Assembly: GCA_028710415.1 (NCBI GenBank)
Contig: JAQTUE010000041.1
Coordinates: 1 to 37,778, forward strand
Reading direction: 5' to 3'
Source: Paludibacter sp.
GTDB lineage: Bacteria > Bacteroidota > Bacteroidia > Bacteroidales > Paludibacteraceae
Length of the DNA stretch: 37,778 bases
A model generated the notes under the pieces. The model made no database searches and had not been told where the DNA came from. It was given only the letters and a program-made list of their open reading frames with translations. This document shows, piece after piece, positions 7,247-16,452 of this stretch. The first letter of the stretch is position 1; every line of letters starts with the position of its first letter. The position numbers and the translations under genes are program-made.

Positions 7247-8236
7247 ATGGAAAGCGAAAACACGCAGATTACTTTGCGCGATAGCATTGCCGATGCAATG
7301 GATCAACACACGTCAGATGAAGTGGTCAATGAATCGAATCAGACTGATATTAAAACTGATGACCGCCCTCGTGATGAGATTGGCAGGTTTGCACCAAAAC
7401 AAGAAGTTCAAGCGGAAGTTGCTCAAGAAGTAGCTGAAGCCCCTCAAGTAAAACCACGCCCATCATCATGGAAGAAAGACTATGATGAACACTGGACTAA
7501 GTTAGACCCAACTCTACAAGATTACATCTCACAGCGCGAATCTGATTATGCGCGTGGGGTTAGCACATACAAGCAAAACTGGGAAAATGCTGCGCCTATA
7601 TACGAGGCAATGCAGCCTTTCATGCCAATTTTGCAAGAACACAACATCCAGCCACAACAATGGATTAGTAATCTAGGCAATGCTCACCGTACATTGGCGA
7701 TGGGTAGCCCAGAAGAAAAAATCCAGATGTTTGCTAGGCTGGCTAATGATTATGGCGTAAATCTAGGTGCATTGACTGGTCAACAATACGACCCTCAATT
7801 TGGCATGATTACGCAAGAATTAAACTCCGTAAAGAACGAACTAAATCAGTTTAAGACTTTACGCGAGCAACAAGAACAAACCGCGTTGCAAAGTGAGATT
7901 GAGAAATTCTCTCAAGATGCACCGTATTTTGATGATGTTAGAGAAACTATGGCACAGCTCCTACAGAGCGGCGTAGTAGCCGACCTCAAATCGGCTTATG
8001 ACAAAGCTATCCGATTGAATGATGATGTTTGGCAAAAGCAACAAACCGAGGCTCTACAGGCTAAGGCTCAGGCTAATGTTGAGCAGAAACATCAAAAGGT
8101 AGTAGAGGCTAAAGCTAAGGCTGTATCAGTACGCTCAAGTTCCCCTACAGGGATGGTGAATTCTGGTAACGGTAAAAAAGACTTACGTTCAACGGTAGCC
8201 GAATTGGTTAACCAACATTCAAATGAACGTGTTTAA
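7247..8236 (+). CDS. Capsid scaffolding protein
   Basis: 329 aa from ATG 7247, six bases after GGAG; ATG 7244 and the upstream TTG are poorer starts. Scaffolds guide procapsid assembly and exit on maturation. The protein is acidic, helical and Gln-rich with long coiled-coil stretches. It carries the RDEIGRFAPK motif near residues 45-54 that is frequent in phage scaffolds, and has a basic C-terminal third (KVVEAKAKA), the usual capsid-binding end. It lies directly before the major capsid gene. A role as protease is not suggested by any visible catalytic motif. Confidence 0.82.
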   Translation: MESENTQITLRDSIADAMDQHTSDEVVNESNQTDIKTDDRPRDEIGRFAPKQEVQAEVAQEVAEAPQVKPRPSSWKKDYDEHWTKLDPTLQDYISQRESDYARGVSTYKQNWENAAPIYEAMQPFMPILQEHNIQPQQWISNLGNAHRTLAMGSPEEKIQMFARLANDYGVNLGALTGQQYDPQFGMITQELNSVKNELNQFKTLREQQEQTALQSEIEKFSQDAPYFDDVRETMAQLLQSGVVADLKSAYDKAIRLNDDVWQKQQTEALQAKAQANVEQKHQKVVEAKAKAVSVRSSSPTGMVNSGNGKKDLRSTVAELVNQHSNERV

Positions 8237-8262
8237 TTTATTTTACTTAAAAGGATTATATT

Positions 8263-9258
8263 ATGGCATTCGCTAATAGCGCGGTGTCTGACATCATCGC
8301 AACCACGATTCAATCTCGTAGTGGTGAGCTTGCAGACAACGTAACACAAAACAACCCATTGCTTATGTATTTAAACAAGCGTGGGAATATTCGCACATTC
8401 TCTGGTGGTAACGTGATTTTAGAAGAAATCATGTACAACGATTCAACCACCAACAACACTAACTCATACTCTGGCTACGAAGTGTTGAACATTTCACCTA
8501 ACAGCCCGATTAGCTCTGCACAATACGCCATTGCACAATATGCAAGTGCTGTGACTATTTCAGGTCTTGAGCTGTTGCAGAACAGCGGTAAAGAAGCAAT
8601 CATTGATTTGATTGAAGGTCGTATCCGCATCGCTGAAGCGCAATTGAAAAACCGCATTGATACTGACTTGTATCTTGATGGTACTGGAAACGGTGGCAAG
8701 AACTTAACTGGTTTGGCTGCGGCTATTCCTGACGCTCCTACTTCTGGAACTTATGGCGGTATTGATCGTGCTACTTGGTCATTCTGGCAATCCAAGAAGT
8801 ATTCAGGCGTAACAGATGGCGGTGCTGCTGTATCTGCTGCTAACATCATTCCATATATGACTAACCTTGCATTGCAATTAGTCCGCGGTACTGATAAAGC
8901 GGATTTGATTCTAGCTGATGCTAATTATTACAGCTTATATGCTAACGCATTGCAAGCAATTCAACGTATCACGTCTGAATCTGATGCAGGTTCAGGCTTT
9001 GCTACATTGAGTTTCTTTGGTGGCGGGACACAAGCCAAAGTGATCATGGGTGGTGGTAATGGTTCTCATGCTACGGCTAATCATATGTGGTTCTTAAATA
9101 CAAATTACTTGCACTTCAGACCACATGCAGACCGTAACTTCGTGCCAATCGGTGGCGAACGTCAAGCAGTTAACCAAGACGCTATCGTTAAACTAATGGG
9201 TTGGGCTGGTAACTTAACTGTTTCTAACTCTAGCTTAAACGGCGTTTTAATTGCCTAA
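8263..9258 (+). CDS. Major capsid protein
   Basis: 331 aa with a strong ribosome site (AAAAGGAT). Sequence style is that of the HK97-fold capsid proteins of podophages: an N-terminal arm (SGELADNVTQNNPLL), a long helix region (GKEAIIDLIEGRIRIAEAQLK), the DTDLYLDGTGNG segment and the closing RQAVNQDAIVKLMGWAGNL strand. Position after the scaffold and before a decoration-like protein supports the call. No N-terminal prohead-protease signal is evident. Confidence 0.9.
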   Translation: MAFANSAVSDIIATTIQSRSGELADNVTQNNPLLMYLNKRGNIRTFSGGNVILEEIMYNDSTTNNTNSYSGYEVLNISPNSPISSAQYAIAQYASAVTISGLELLQNSGKEAIIDLIEGRIRIAEAQLKNRIDTDLYLDGTGNGGKNLTGLAAAIPDAPTSGTYGGIDRATWSFWQSKKYSGVTDGGAAVSAANIIPYMTNLALQLVRGTDKADLILADANYYSLYANALQAIQRITSESDAGSGFATLSFFGGGTQAKVIMGGGNGSHATANHMWFLNTNYLHFRPHADRNFVPIGGERQAVNQDAIVKLMGWAGNLTVSNSSLNGVLIA

Positions 9259-9280
9259 TTACTAATAGAAAGGATATATC

Positions 9281-9826
9281 ATGGCATATACAATTACCGA
9301 CCATGAAGCAGGTTTTCTGCCGATTGGTAATATTGACAGTGGTGTTTTGACAGCTAGTGCAACATCGACTGGTTCAACCACTAAAATCCCTAGCCCTCCA
9401 TTGGTATTAGGACAAATCGTGAAAGCGTTTGACCCTACTTATGGTATGGGTGAGTTTATATTGCTGGCAGGTGTAGCCTCTACAGCAATTGGCTCACTAG
9501 TGATTTACAACACAACAAGCTACACAACAACCCTTTGCCCTGTTACAGCTAATTTAGGTCAGCCTGTTGCAGTATCAATGGCAGCAAACACAGCAGCAAC
9601 GACTTGGTCTTGGTATCAAATTGAAGGTGTTGCAGTCGTGGCTAAATCTACTGGTTTAGGTCTTGCTACAAACGTGGCAATTGCAGTAAACTCTACTGGT
9701 AAAGTTGGCACAAACGCATCAGGTAAACAGATTTTAGGCGCTCGTACTGCAAACAGTACAGTTTCTGCGACTACTACTGTACAATTGTTGCTCAATAGAC
9801 CGCATCTCCAAGGTCGTGTAACTTAA
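9281..9826 (+). CDS. Head decoration-like protein
   Basis: 181 aa, starts after AAAGGATAT. It is beta-rich with Ala, Thr and Val throughout and almost no long helices, typical of the capsid-stabilising or DUF2190-like proteins that directly follow a major capsid gene. The opening DHEAGFLPIGNIDSG and the closing LLLNRPH are the most family-like parts. Decoration is inferred from order and composition. Confidence 0.65.
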   Translation: MAYTITDHEAGFLPIGNIDSGVLTASATSTGSTTKIPSPPLVLGQIVKAFDPTYGMGEFILLAGVASTAIGSLVIYNTTSYTTTLCPVTANLGQPVAVSMAANTAATTWSWYQIEGVAVVAKSTGLGLATNVAIAVNSTGKVGTNASGKQILGARTANSTVSATTTVQLLLNRPHLQGRVT

Positions 9827-9839
9827 TTTAGTTTAGGTT

Positions 9840-9865
9840 ATAGCCAATTCTCACGAGTTGGCTAT
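9840..9865 (+). terminator. Stem-loop after the capsid genes without a U-tract
   Basis: ATAGCCAA (9840-9847) and TTGGCTAT (9858-9865) form a perfect 8-bp stem; the loop holds CTC and GAG that could extend it. No T-run follows, so this is more likely an mRNA 3'-end stabiliser, processing site or partial terminator that lets capsid transcripts exceed downstream ones. Confidence 0.45.
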
Positions 9866-9891
9866 TGCATCAACTAAAGGTGATTACTCAC

Positions 9892-11244
9892 ATGAAAATT
9901 GAAACAACCTGTAACACGTCAGACGAAGTATTGTTTAGCAATATCAAGATTAACAGTACAGACGATACTATTCCTTGGGTAAAACAAGCGCAAGCCCATG
10001 ACGGACATGCCGTTATTGTCGGCGGTGGCGCAAGCATTGTCGAATGGATTGATGAAATCCGTATGCGTCAGGAAAATGGTCAGGTTATTTTTGCATTAAA
10101 TGGCGCGGCAAAATGGCTAAAGCAAAATGGAATTACTGCTGAGTTTTGCGTAATTGTTGATGCTAGACAAAGTAATATTGATTTTATCGGATATGCTGAC
10201 ATTCATTTACTATCATCTCAATGTCATCCTGATTTGTTTGATAGCGACAATTCATTATATATAACATTATGGCATCAAGAATACCCTGACAATATGCCTG
10301 AGTTCGAGGCCGCATTACCTAGCGAACAGCCAGAGCATACACTAATTGGCGGTGGTACTACTGTTGGTCTATCTGCAATGGTGTTAGCTTATGCCCTTGG
10401 TTATCGCGCACTGCACCTGTACGGATACGATTCAAGCTATGCCGATGACAATCTACATGCTTACGAACAAAGCGACCCACAGCGCGTAGATTGTAATGTA
10501 ACTGTAGCAGGAAAGACATTTAGAACTACTTTGGCAATGGCAAAGCAAGCTGAACTATTCCCAAAGTTATCCGACAGCCTGATTGACTTAGGCTGTACGA
10601 TTACTATTCGCGGAGATGGTTTGCTACCTTGGACAAGTAAAATGTCTACTATGCCACCAGAAGAAATAACAGAGCAGGAAAAATATACACGGATGTGGTC
10701 ACGTTCAGAGTATCGGCAAGCATCGCCTGGGGAAAATAGAGTTTCATTATTCCTACTAGCCGCCAAGCCTAAAGCCACCGATACCGTTATTGATTTTGGC
10801 GCAGGAACAGGTCGCGCTGCATTGCTTATTCACAGAAATAGTCCAAGCAAAGTATTAATGCTAGATTTTGCTGATAATTGCTTAGATGAAGAAGTGCGAG
10901 CTAATTTTAGCGACAATTTAAGATTCGGCATTGCAGACCTGACAAAACCAATTGCTCACCATGCTAAGTATGGCTATTGTACTGATGTGCTAGAGCATAT
11001 ACCGACTGATGATGTTGAAAAAGTCATCTTAAATGTGATGAATTCGGCTGATTCTGTGTTTTTTCAAATCAGCACAATTCAAGACACGATGGGCGTGTTA
11101 ATTGGTCAACACTTGCACCTAACAGTAGATAATGCTGATTGGTGGAAGAATAAATTTGTTTCTCTTGGTTACACCGTCCAATGGGAATATGTAGATGAAA
11201 TTTCGGTGATGTTTTTCATAACTCAACCACTTGAGGGAGAATAG
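9892..11244 (+). CDS. DUF115-like domain fused to a SAM-dependent methyltransferase
   Basis: 450 aa from ATG 9892 (AAAGGTG upstream); a TTG 27 bases earlier is less likely. Residues ~35-245 look like DUF115, a Rossmann-type fold of the MptE/Maf group: VIVGGGAS at 41-48, then LYGYDSS at 176-182. Residues ~285-440 are a class I methyltransferase with motif I DFGAGTG at 301-307 and CTDVLEHIPTDDV further on. DUF115 proteins act on nucleotide-linked or glycan substrates in flagellin and pterin pathways. In a phage capsid-to-neck interval the fusion suggests surface glycan or virion-protein modification. Substrate unknown. The domain order and the SAM motif are visible; the role is inferred. Confidence 0.75.
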   Translation: MKIETTCNTSDEVLFSNIKINSTDDTIPWVKQAQAHDGHAVIVGGGASIVEWIDEIRMRQENGQVIFALNGAAKWLKQNGITAEFCVIVDARQSNIDFIGYADIHLLSSQCHPDLFDSDNSLYITLWHQEYPDNMPEFEAALPSEQPEHTLIGGGTTVGLSAMVLAYALGYRALHLYGYDSSYADDNLHAYEQSDPQRVDCNVTVAGKTFRTTLAMAKQAELFPKLSDSLIDLGCTITIRGDGLLPWTSKMSTMPPEEITEQEKYTRMWSRSEYRQASPGENRVSLFLLAAKPKATDTVIDFGAGTGRAALLIHRNSPSKVLMLDFADNCLDEEVRANFSDNLRFGIADLTKPIAHHAKYGYCTDVLEHIPTDDVEKVILNVMNSADSVFFQISTIQDTMGVLIGQHLHLTVDNADWWKNKFVSLGYTVQWEYVDEISVMFFITQPLEGE

Positions 11245-11245
11245 T

Positions 11246-11839
11246 ATGTTAGATTCAGATGTAGGCAATTCAATTTTACCGCATGTTAGATTTTACCAGA
11301 AAGAAGTAAAACACGAATTCAATACTGAAAAAGAAGGTCGCCCGATTTATTATATGGCTGATTTTGTTCGTATTGAGATCCCGGGCAATACATTCTCGAT
11401 TATCGATACTTTTTCACATGAAGGCCATAAGCAGCAATTTCCTCAACAATGGGCGCGGTATCAGAACGAGAAGAAAGATTTAGGCGATGATGTAACAGGT
11501 ACGATGTTGTCTGACTGGTCAATTTTGACCGCGGCACAGGTGCGCGAATTAAAGCATTATCATTTTTACACCGTTGAGCAAGTTGCACTGGCCTCTGACG
11601 CACAAATTAACACAATTACACCTATTGTCGGTATGAGTGGGTTTGCATTCCGTGAGAAGGCTCAAAACTATTTGAAACATGCTAAAGATTCTGCTATTGT
11701 TGATGCGCAATCAGAAGAGTTACGGAAACGTGACGCAGAGATTGAAGCATTAAAAGCACAAATGAATGAATTGATGGCTGCGGCTAATGAAAAGAAGCGC
11801 GGTAGACCAGCTAAGGAGCCTGAAAATGAATCAAATTGA
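11246..11839 (+). CDS. Hypothetical virion-region protein with C-terminal coiled coil, 197 aa
   Basis: ATG 11246 follows GAGGGAGA. The N-terminal half has several aromatic residues and reads as a small folded domain. A segment near ITPIVGMSGFAFREKAQ resembles a helix-hairpin-helix-like turn, and residues ~150-185 form a heptad-like Glu/Leu/Lys coil ending in the basic KKRGRPAKEP tail, which looks like an AT-hook. Proteins of this type are conserved in podophages between capsid and neck genes. Role unknown. Confidence 0.7.
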   Translation: MLDSDVGNSILPHVRFYQKEVKHEFNTEKEGRPIYYMADFVRIEIPGNTFSIIDTFSHEGHKQQFPQQWARYQNEKKDLGDDVTGTMLSDWSILTAAQVRELKHYHFYTVEQVALASDAQINTITPIVGMSGFAFREKAQNYLKHAKDSAIVDAQSEELRKRDAEIEALKAQMNELMAAANEKKRGRPAKEPENESN

Positions 11840-12131
11840 GATGAGTTCAATAGACGTAACTAAAAAAATAGTAGCCATTGTTTTGTTTGGTCGCCCAACT
11901 CAAGTAAGCGGGTTTAGGGCTGGTGAGTATTTTCAAGTAACAATCGACCCTGCAATGGTTTCACCATCTGGTGAATATATCCGTTTTGGTAAAAATCAAG
12001 GTGATGAGATTATGGGGTGGCAGCGTGTTGATGCGTTGACTATTTTGGAAGTTCTCGGCGAATGGGATGGTGATGAGCCTCCTGATATGACAATAGGGGC
12101 TAACGGCGTAACTATGATAGCCGTTGAATAA
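11826..12131 (+). CDS. Hypothetical protein, 101 aa
   Basis: ATG 11826 lies seven bases after an excellent AAGGAG (11813-11818), inside the end of the preceding gene, with a 14-base overlap. The protein is compact and beta-like (GFRAGEYFQVTIDPAM, IRFGKNQGDEIMGWQRV) with an acidic WDGDEPPD segment. It precedes the neck protein by two bases. Not recognised. Confidence 0.7.
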   Translation: MNQIEMSSIDVTKKIVAIVLFGRPTQVSGFRAGEYFQVTIDPAMVSPSGEYIRFGKNQGDEIMGWQRVDALTILEVLGEWDGDEPPDMTIGANGVTMIAVE

Positions 12132-12133
12132 AC

Positions 12134-13042
12134 ATGAAAACATTACTCCAAATAGTTCAATCCGCTAGTGCCGAAATGGGCTTAACTGTACCTACTCAAG
12201 TAGTAGGTAATACAGACACTCAAATTCAGCAGCTTTACTATCTTTTGAACGGTTTGGGGGATGATTTACGCCGTGAGTTCCCATGGGAGGCATTAAATAA
12301 ATCTTATCGTTTCACCACGCAATTTTTGATTACTACTGGTAACGTCACGCTAAATAGCACAGTAGTGACAAACATACCAAGCACAGCTACATTATCATCA
12401 AATTATATGTTGTCTGGTGTTGGTATCAATCAAGATACTTATATATCAACTATTGATAGTCCAACTCAAGTCACATTGACACAGAATGCTAGTGCTAGTG
12501 GCACTGGTGTTGCATTGAACTTTGGACAGACCATTTACCCATTACCATCTGACTTTGATAGACAGATAGATCGCACGCATTACGACAAATCTAAACGATG
12601 GGAAATGCTCGGCCCTGAAACTCCGCAGCAATGGGAGTTCTTAAAATCCAGCTATATTTCAACTGGCCCACGCATTCGTTACCGTTTCAGCAATGGTAAG
12701 TTTGAAATGTGGCCTAATATAACAACGGCAGAATATCTAGGTTATGAATATGTTTCAAATGGATGGGTTAATAGCGCGGCAAGCGTAGCACAAAGCTCAT
12801 TCTTAGCTGATACTGACACTTGCATATTCCCTGATAGATTGATGATTACAGGGCTTAAGATGAAGTTCTTTGAGGTTAAAGGATTTGATACTACTGGATT
12901 CTATCGTGATTACATGAACCAGTTGCAAATTGCAAAACCAAACGATGGCGGTTCACTTACATTAAGTATGGCACCTAAAGCATCTACAGTTCTCATTGGC
13001 TTTGAGAATATTCCTGATGGTTCTATTTATGGGCAGGGTTGA
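12134..13042 (+). CDS. Neck/adaptor protein candidate with inserted beta domain
   Basis: 302 aa. The opening ILQIVQSAS-type helix, LRREFPWEAL and the DFDRQIDRTHYD region match the style of head-completion/tail-tubular-A-type adaptors that dock under the portal. Residues ~70-130 are a Thr/Ser-rich beta insertion (TTGNVTLNSTVVTNIPS) resembling a small Ig-like module, often surface exposed. Weak ribosome site; translation is probably coupled to the upstream gene three bases before. The adaptor role is inferred from order. Confidence 0.65.
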   Translation: MKTLLQIVQSASAEMGLTVPTQVVGNTDTQIQQLYYLLNGLGDDLRREFPWEALNKSYRFTTQFLITTGNVTLNSTVVTNIPSTATLSSNYMLSGVGINQDTYISTIDSPTQVTLTQNASASGTGVALNFGQTIYPLPSDFDRQIDRTHYDKSKRWEMLGPETPQQWEFLKSSYISTGPRIRYRFSNGKFEMWPNITTAEYLGYEYVSNGWVNSAASVAQSSFLADTDTCIFPDRLMITGLKMKFFEVKGFDTTGFYRDYMNQLQIAKPNDGGSLTLSMAPKASTVLIGFENIPDGSIYGQG

Positions 13043-13044
13043 TT

Positions 13045-13449
13045 ATGGCTGACGATTATGCAAATAAACTTGCATTGGCATTGCAAGGAATACCACCAAG
13101 TCAAGGTGGATTAAATGCTACAAACTATCCAAATCAATGGGGATTAAGAGCATATAAAAATCCAGATGGTTCATATGGTGGGGAAATGATGCCAAAATGG
13201 ACTGGATGGCAAGGTCTTATGCAAAATATAGCGTATCCAGATTCTGTATCTTCTGAATTATCAGTTGGTGACCAAAAAGGTGATTTCCCATCCATGGTTC
13301 CAACGACTACACCAGAGCAGCTTTCTAGGCTATTGTCATTAAAAGAAAATCAGAGAATGCCTCAAGATATTTATGAAACTGCAAGGCAATTTGCAGAGCA
13401 AAGACGCGCTAAAGGGTTAAGTCCATTTAAAGATGTTTGGGATAAATAA
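13045..13449 (+). CDS. Hypothetical virion protein, 134 aa
   Basis: Starts at ATG 13045, after the upstream stop at 13042; TTG 13039 is a poorer alternative. Residues ~90-134 (PTTTPEQLSRLLSLKE, MPQDIYETARQFAEQRRAKG) form a helical motif recurrent in small podophage proteins next to the gp10-like gene. Its stop overlaps the next start (TAATG). Possibly a minor internal or neck protein. Confidence 0.68.
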   Translation: MADDYANKLALALQGIPPSQGGLNATNYPNQWGLRAYKNPDGSYGGEMMPKWTGWQGLMQNIAYPDSVSSELSVGDQKGDFPSMVPTTTPEQLSRLLSLKENQRMPQDIYETARQFAEQRRAKGLSPFKDVWDK

Positions 13450-14987
13450 TGGCTTTAATCTCAAAATCTAAATCTCGCTCAGTATCTATTCCTGCACCTG
13501 TTGGCGGTTGGAACGCTAGAGATTCTCTAGCAGATATGCCAATTACAGACGCATCAAACATTGTTAATTGGTTCCCTTTAACTACTGAATTAGAGTTAAG
13601 AAAAGGCTATACCCGCTACGCAACTGGAATCACTGGGCAAGTAGAATCACTGCTTACCTATTATGGTGGATCAACTAGTAAAATGTTTGCTATTGCAGGT
13701 GGGAATTTTTATGATGTGAGCGTAGCAGGGGCGGTAGGTGCGGCAGTAGTATCAGGAAAGTCTAATTCACGCTGGAATTATGTTAATGTAGCCACGGCTG
13801 GAGGTAATTTTCTTTATGCTGCCAATGGTGTAGATGCTCCTTTACTTTATGATAATACTACATGGACAGTTATTACAGGCGTGTCAACCCCAGCTATTAC
13901 CGGCGTTACAACTACAACATTAAAAAGTCCAATAGTATTTAAAAATAGAGTTTTTTTTATTGGCAATTCAACATTAAAAACTTGGTATTTGCCTGTTATT
14001 TCAATAGGCGGCGCTGCTAATGCCATTGATATATCTGCTGTCGCAAATAAAGGCGGCTATATTGTCGCGCATGCCACATGGACAATTGATGCTGGTACAG
14101 GTATTGATGATTACTATGTGATAGCAACTTCACGCGGTCAGATTGTCATTTACCAAGGCACAGACCCATCTAGCGCATCAACGTGGGCATTGAAGGGGGT
14201 TTGGGATTTAGGCACTCCAGTCGGTGATAGATGCCTGTATAAACTCGCTGGTGATCTTCTATACATCTCTCAGGATGGTTTAGTTCCATTAGGCGGAGCA
14301 TTACAATCATCAAGGGTTAATCCTCGCGTAGCTTTAACAGATAAAATCCAATATGCAATATCTTCATCTATTAGCACATACGGTGCTAATTATGGGTGGC
14401 AATGTATGTATTTTGCCCCTGAAAACATGCTATTCCTCAATGTTCCAATTTCAGAAGGTAGTAGTCAAGAGCAGTATGTAATGAACACAATTAGCAAATC
14501 ATGGACTAGATTCACTGGATGGAATGCTAATTGCTTTGAATTGTTTATTGATATGCCGTACTTTGGCGGTAATGGCTTTGTTGGTAAGGCATGGAATGGT
14601 TTAGTTGATGACACTTCAAATATTAATGCTACTTGCATTCAGGCCTTCTCATCATTCGGCGCAGCGGGGAATTTAAAGCGATGGACAATGACAAGGCCAA
14701 TATTTAGAACAAATGGCTCTCCTGCTGTTTATCAAACAATGAATATTGATTTCAATCTTAACCCAGTATCAAGCTCACTTACATTTTCACCTACAGCGAG
14801 CGGAACATGGGATACTGCTATTTGGGATAATGCAACATGGGGAGCAGAATTTAATATCGTGCAAAACTGGCAAGGCGTATCTGGAATTGGATATTATGGC
14901 GCACCACAAATGCAAGTAGCCGCACAAGGCATTGAAGTTCGATGGGTTTCAACAGATATTGTCTATGAAACAGGCGGTATTTTGTGA
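13449..14987 (+). CDS. P22 gp10-like packaged-DNA stabilisation protein (beta-propeller)
   Basis: 512 aa, close to the size of P22 gp10, which plugs the portal channel below the adaptor ring. It opens with IPAPVGGWNARDSLADMP and NIVNWFPLTTELELRKGYTRY, the hallmark N-terminus of this family, and continues with repeated short beta motifs such as YYGGSTSKMFAIAGGNFYDV and GGNFLYAANG that build propeller blades. No catalytic residues are expected. Neighbours are neck and ejection genes. Confidence 0.82.
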   Translation: MALISKSKSRSVSIPAPVGGWNARDSLADMPITDASNIVNWFPLTTELELRKGYTRYATGITGQVESLLTYYGGSTSKMFAIAGGNFYDVSVAGAVGAAVVSGKSNSRWNYVNVATAGGNFLYAANGVDAPLLYDNTTWTVITGVSTPAITGVTTTTLKSPIVFKNRVFFIGNSTLKTWYLPVISIGGAANAIDISAVANKGGYIVAHATWTIDAGTGIDDYYVIATSRGQIVIYQGTDPSSASTWALKGVWDLGTPVGDRCLYKLAGDLLYISQDGLVPLGGALQSSRVNPRVALTDKIQYAISSSISTYGANYGWQCMYFAPENMLFLNVPISEGSSQEQYVMNTISKSWTRFTGWNANCFELFIDMPYFGGNGFVGKAWNGLVDDTSNINATCIQAFSSFGAAGNLKRWTMTRPIFRTNGSPAVYQTMNIDFNLNPVSSSLTFSPTASGTWDTAIWDNATWGAEFNIVQNWQGVSGIGYYGAPQMQVAAQGIEVRWVSTDIVYETGGIL

Positions 14988-15394
14988 TATGCGTTGAACA
15001 GTATCCAGAATTCTTACAATGGGCTAATGATAGGCTTGGGGTTAATTTTATACCATCTGATTGTCGATGGATTACCAATATTGGCAATAATAATGATATA
15101 TTAGGCGTAGTGATATTTTCTCGTTTTACCCCGTGGAATTGTGAATTATCAACGGTTAGCAGTTCTCAAAAGTTCTTGACTAGAGAGTTATTAAGAGTAA
15201 CATTTAATTATATTTTTAATCAGTGCGGTCTTTGCAGGGCTACCTCTGTAATCGAATCCGACAATGTAAAAGCACTCAAACTTAATCGCGGTTTAGGATT
15301 TAAGGATGAAGGCATATTAAAACATTGGTATGGAAACAAGGATGGAATCGTCCTTGGATTATTGAAGGAAGAATGCAAGTGGCATACACATTAG
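14984..15394 (+). CDS. GNAT-family N-acetyltransferase
   Basis: 136 aa, GTG start at 14984 overlapping the previous stop as GTGA; the nearby ATG 14989 is followed at once by a stop, so GTG is required. The family transfers an acetyl group from acetyl-CoA. The C-terminal half carries the recognisable GNAT ending: residues around NVKALKLNRGLGFKDEGIL hold the conserved Asn-x-x-Ala-x-x-Leu and Gly-Phe pattern. The P-loop region is less clear. Such a gene between neck and ejection proteins recurs in podophages; the substrate may be a virion or host protein. Confidence 0.75.
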   Translation: MICVEQYPEFLQWANDRLGVNFIPSDCRWITNIGNNNDILGVVIFSRFTPWNCELSTVSSSQKFLTRELLRVTFNYIFNQCGLCRATSVIESDNVKALKLNRGLGFKDEGILKHWYGNKDGIVLGLLKEECKWHTH

Positions 15395-16452
15395 AGCCTA
15401 TATGGTTTACCCCACCAAGAACTAAGCTAAATACAGCGTTATATAAAGATAGTCCTTCCCCTCCTCCTGCTCCTGATTATACTGCTGCGGCTAATGCTAC
15501 GGCATCAGGTAATCTTGATGCTGCTAGAGCAGCCGCCGCTGCTAACCGCATAAATCAATATACTCCGTATGGAAACCTGACATATTCACATGATGCCTCT
15601 CAAGGTGCTGATGCTGGATGGTCTGCTACTCAAACATTAAGCCCAGCACAACAAGCGATACAAGACCAGAATAATCAGCTTAATCTAGGGTTACAATCTA
15701 CAGCAAACCGTGGTCTTACTTACGCTAATGATGTACTTAGCAAGCCAGGTGTTGATACATCACAATTAGCTCAAACTGGCATTAATCCAGGTCAATCATA
15801 TCAAGATGCAATGATGTCAAGATTGCAGCCTCAGATTGAGCGTGAAAATCAGCAATCAGACGCGCAACTAGCAAACCAAGGTATTGCTCAAGGTACAGAG
15901 GCATACAGAAATGCTAAAACGGCATTAAGCCAACAACATAATGACCTAATGAATAATGCTACTGTTCAAGGTTTTAATACTGGACTAGCTGCTAATAATC
16001 AAGGATTCCAACAGCAAGCTTATAATCAAATGCAGCCGATTAATGTAATTAATGCGTTACGCACTGGTTCGCAGGTACAGAACCCTAATTTTGTTAACGC
16101 CCCTCAACAAGCTACTACTGCTGGTGCTGATTTACTTGGAGCGGCTAATCAACAATATGGAAATGCTCTGTCTGGATATAACGCACAGCAAGCCAATAAT
16201 AACAATTTTACTGGTGGATTAATGCAACTTGGTGGAACCCTTGGTTCTGCGATGCTATTTTCAGATGAGCGTTTAAAAACTAATATTAAACGTATTGGTA
16301 CTCATGATAAATTAGGTATCGGTATTTATTATTATGAGAAATTTGGTAAACCAGAAATTGGTGTACTTGCTCAAGAAGTACAAAAAGTTAAGCCAGAAGC
16401 CGTACACAAACATGAAAGTGGTTATTTAATGGTTGATTACGGAGAATTATAA
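15373..16452 (+). CDS. Virion protein with C-terminal peptidase S74-type chaperone domain
   Basis: 359 aa from ATG 15373 (GAAGGAAG upstream), overlapping the GNAT gene. Residues ~1-290 are Ala/Gln/Asn-rich and helical, like podophage ejection or tail-needle proteins. Residues ~296-359 start SDERLKTNIKRIG and include IGVLAQEVQKVKPEAV, the signature of the S74 intramolecular chaperone. The Ser of SDE is the usual self-cleavage nucleophile. S74 domains normally trimerise tail fibres; here the domain ends a helical protein in the ejection cluster and is short. Stop overlaps the next start (TAATG). Confidence 0.75.
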   Translation: MQVAYTLEPIWFTPPRTKLNTALYKDSPSPPPAPDYTAAANATASGNLDAARAAAAANRINQYTPYGNLTYSHDASQGADAGWSATQTLSPAQQAIQDQNNQLNLGLQSTANRGLTYANDVLSKPGVDTSQLAQTGINPGQSYQDAMMSRLQPQIERENQQSDAQLANQGIAQGTEAYRNAKTALSQQHNDLMNNATVQGFNTGLAANNQGFQQQAYNQMQPINVINALRTGSQVQNPNFVNAPQQATTAGADLLGAANQQYGNALSGYNAQQANNNNFTGGLMQLGGTLGSAMLFSDERLKTNIKRIGTHDKLGIGIYYYEKFGKPEIGVLAQEVQKVKPEAVHKHESGYLMVDYGEL

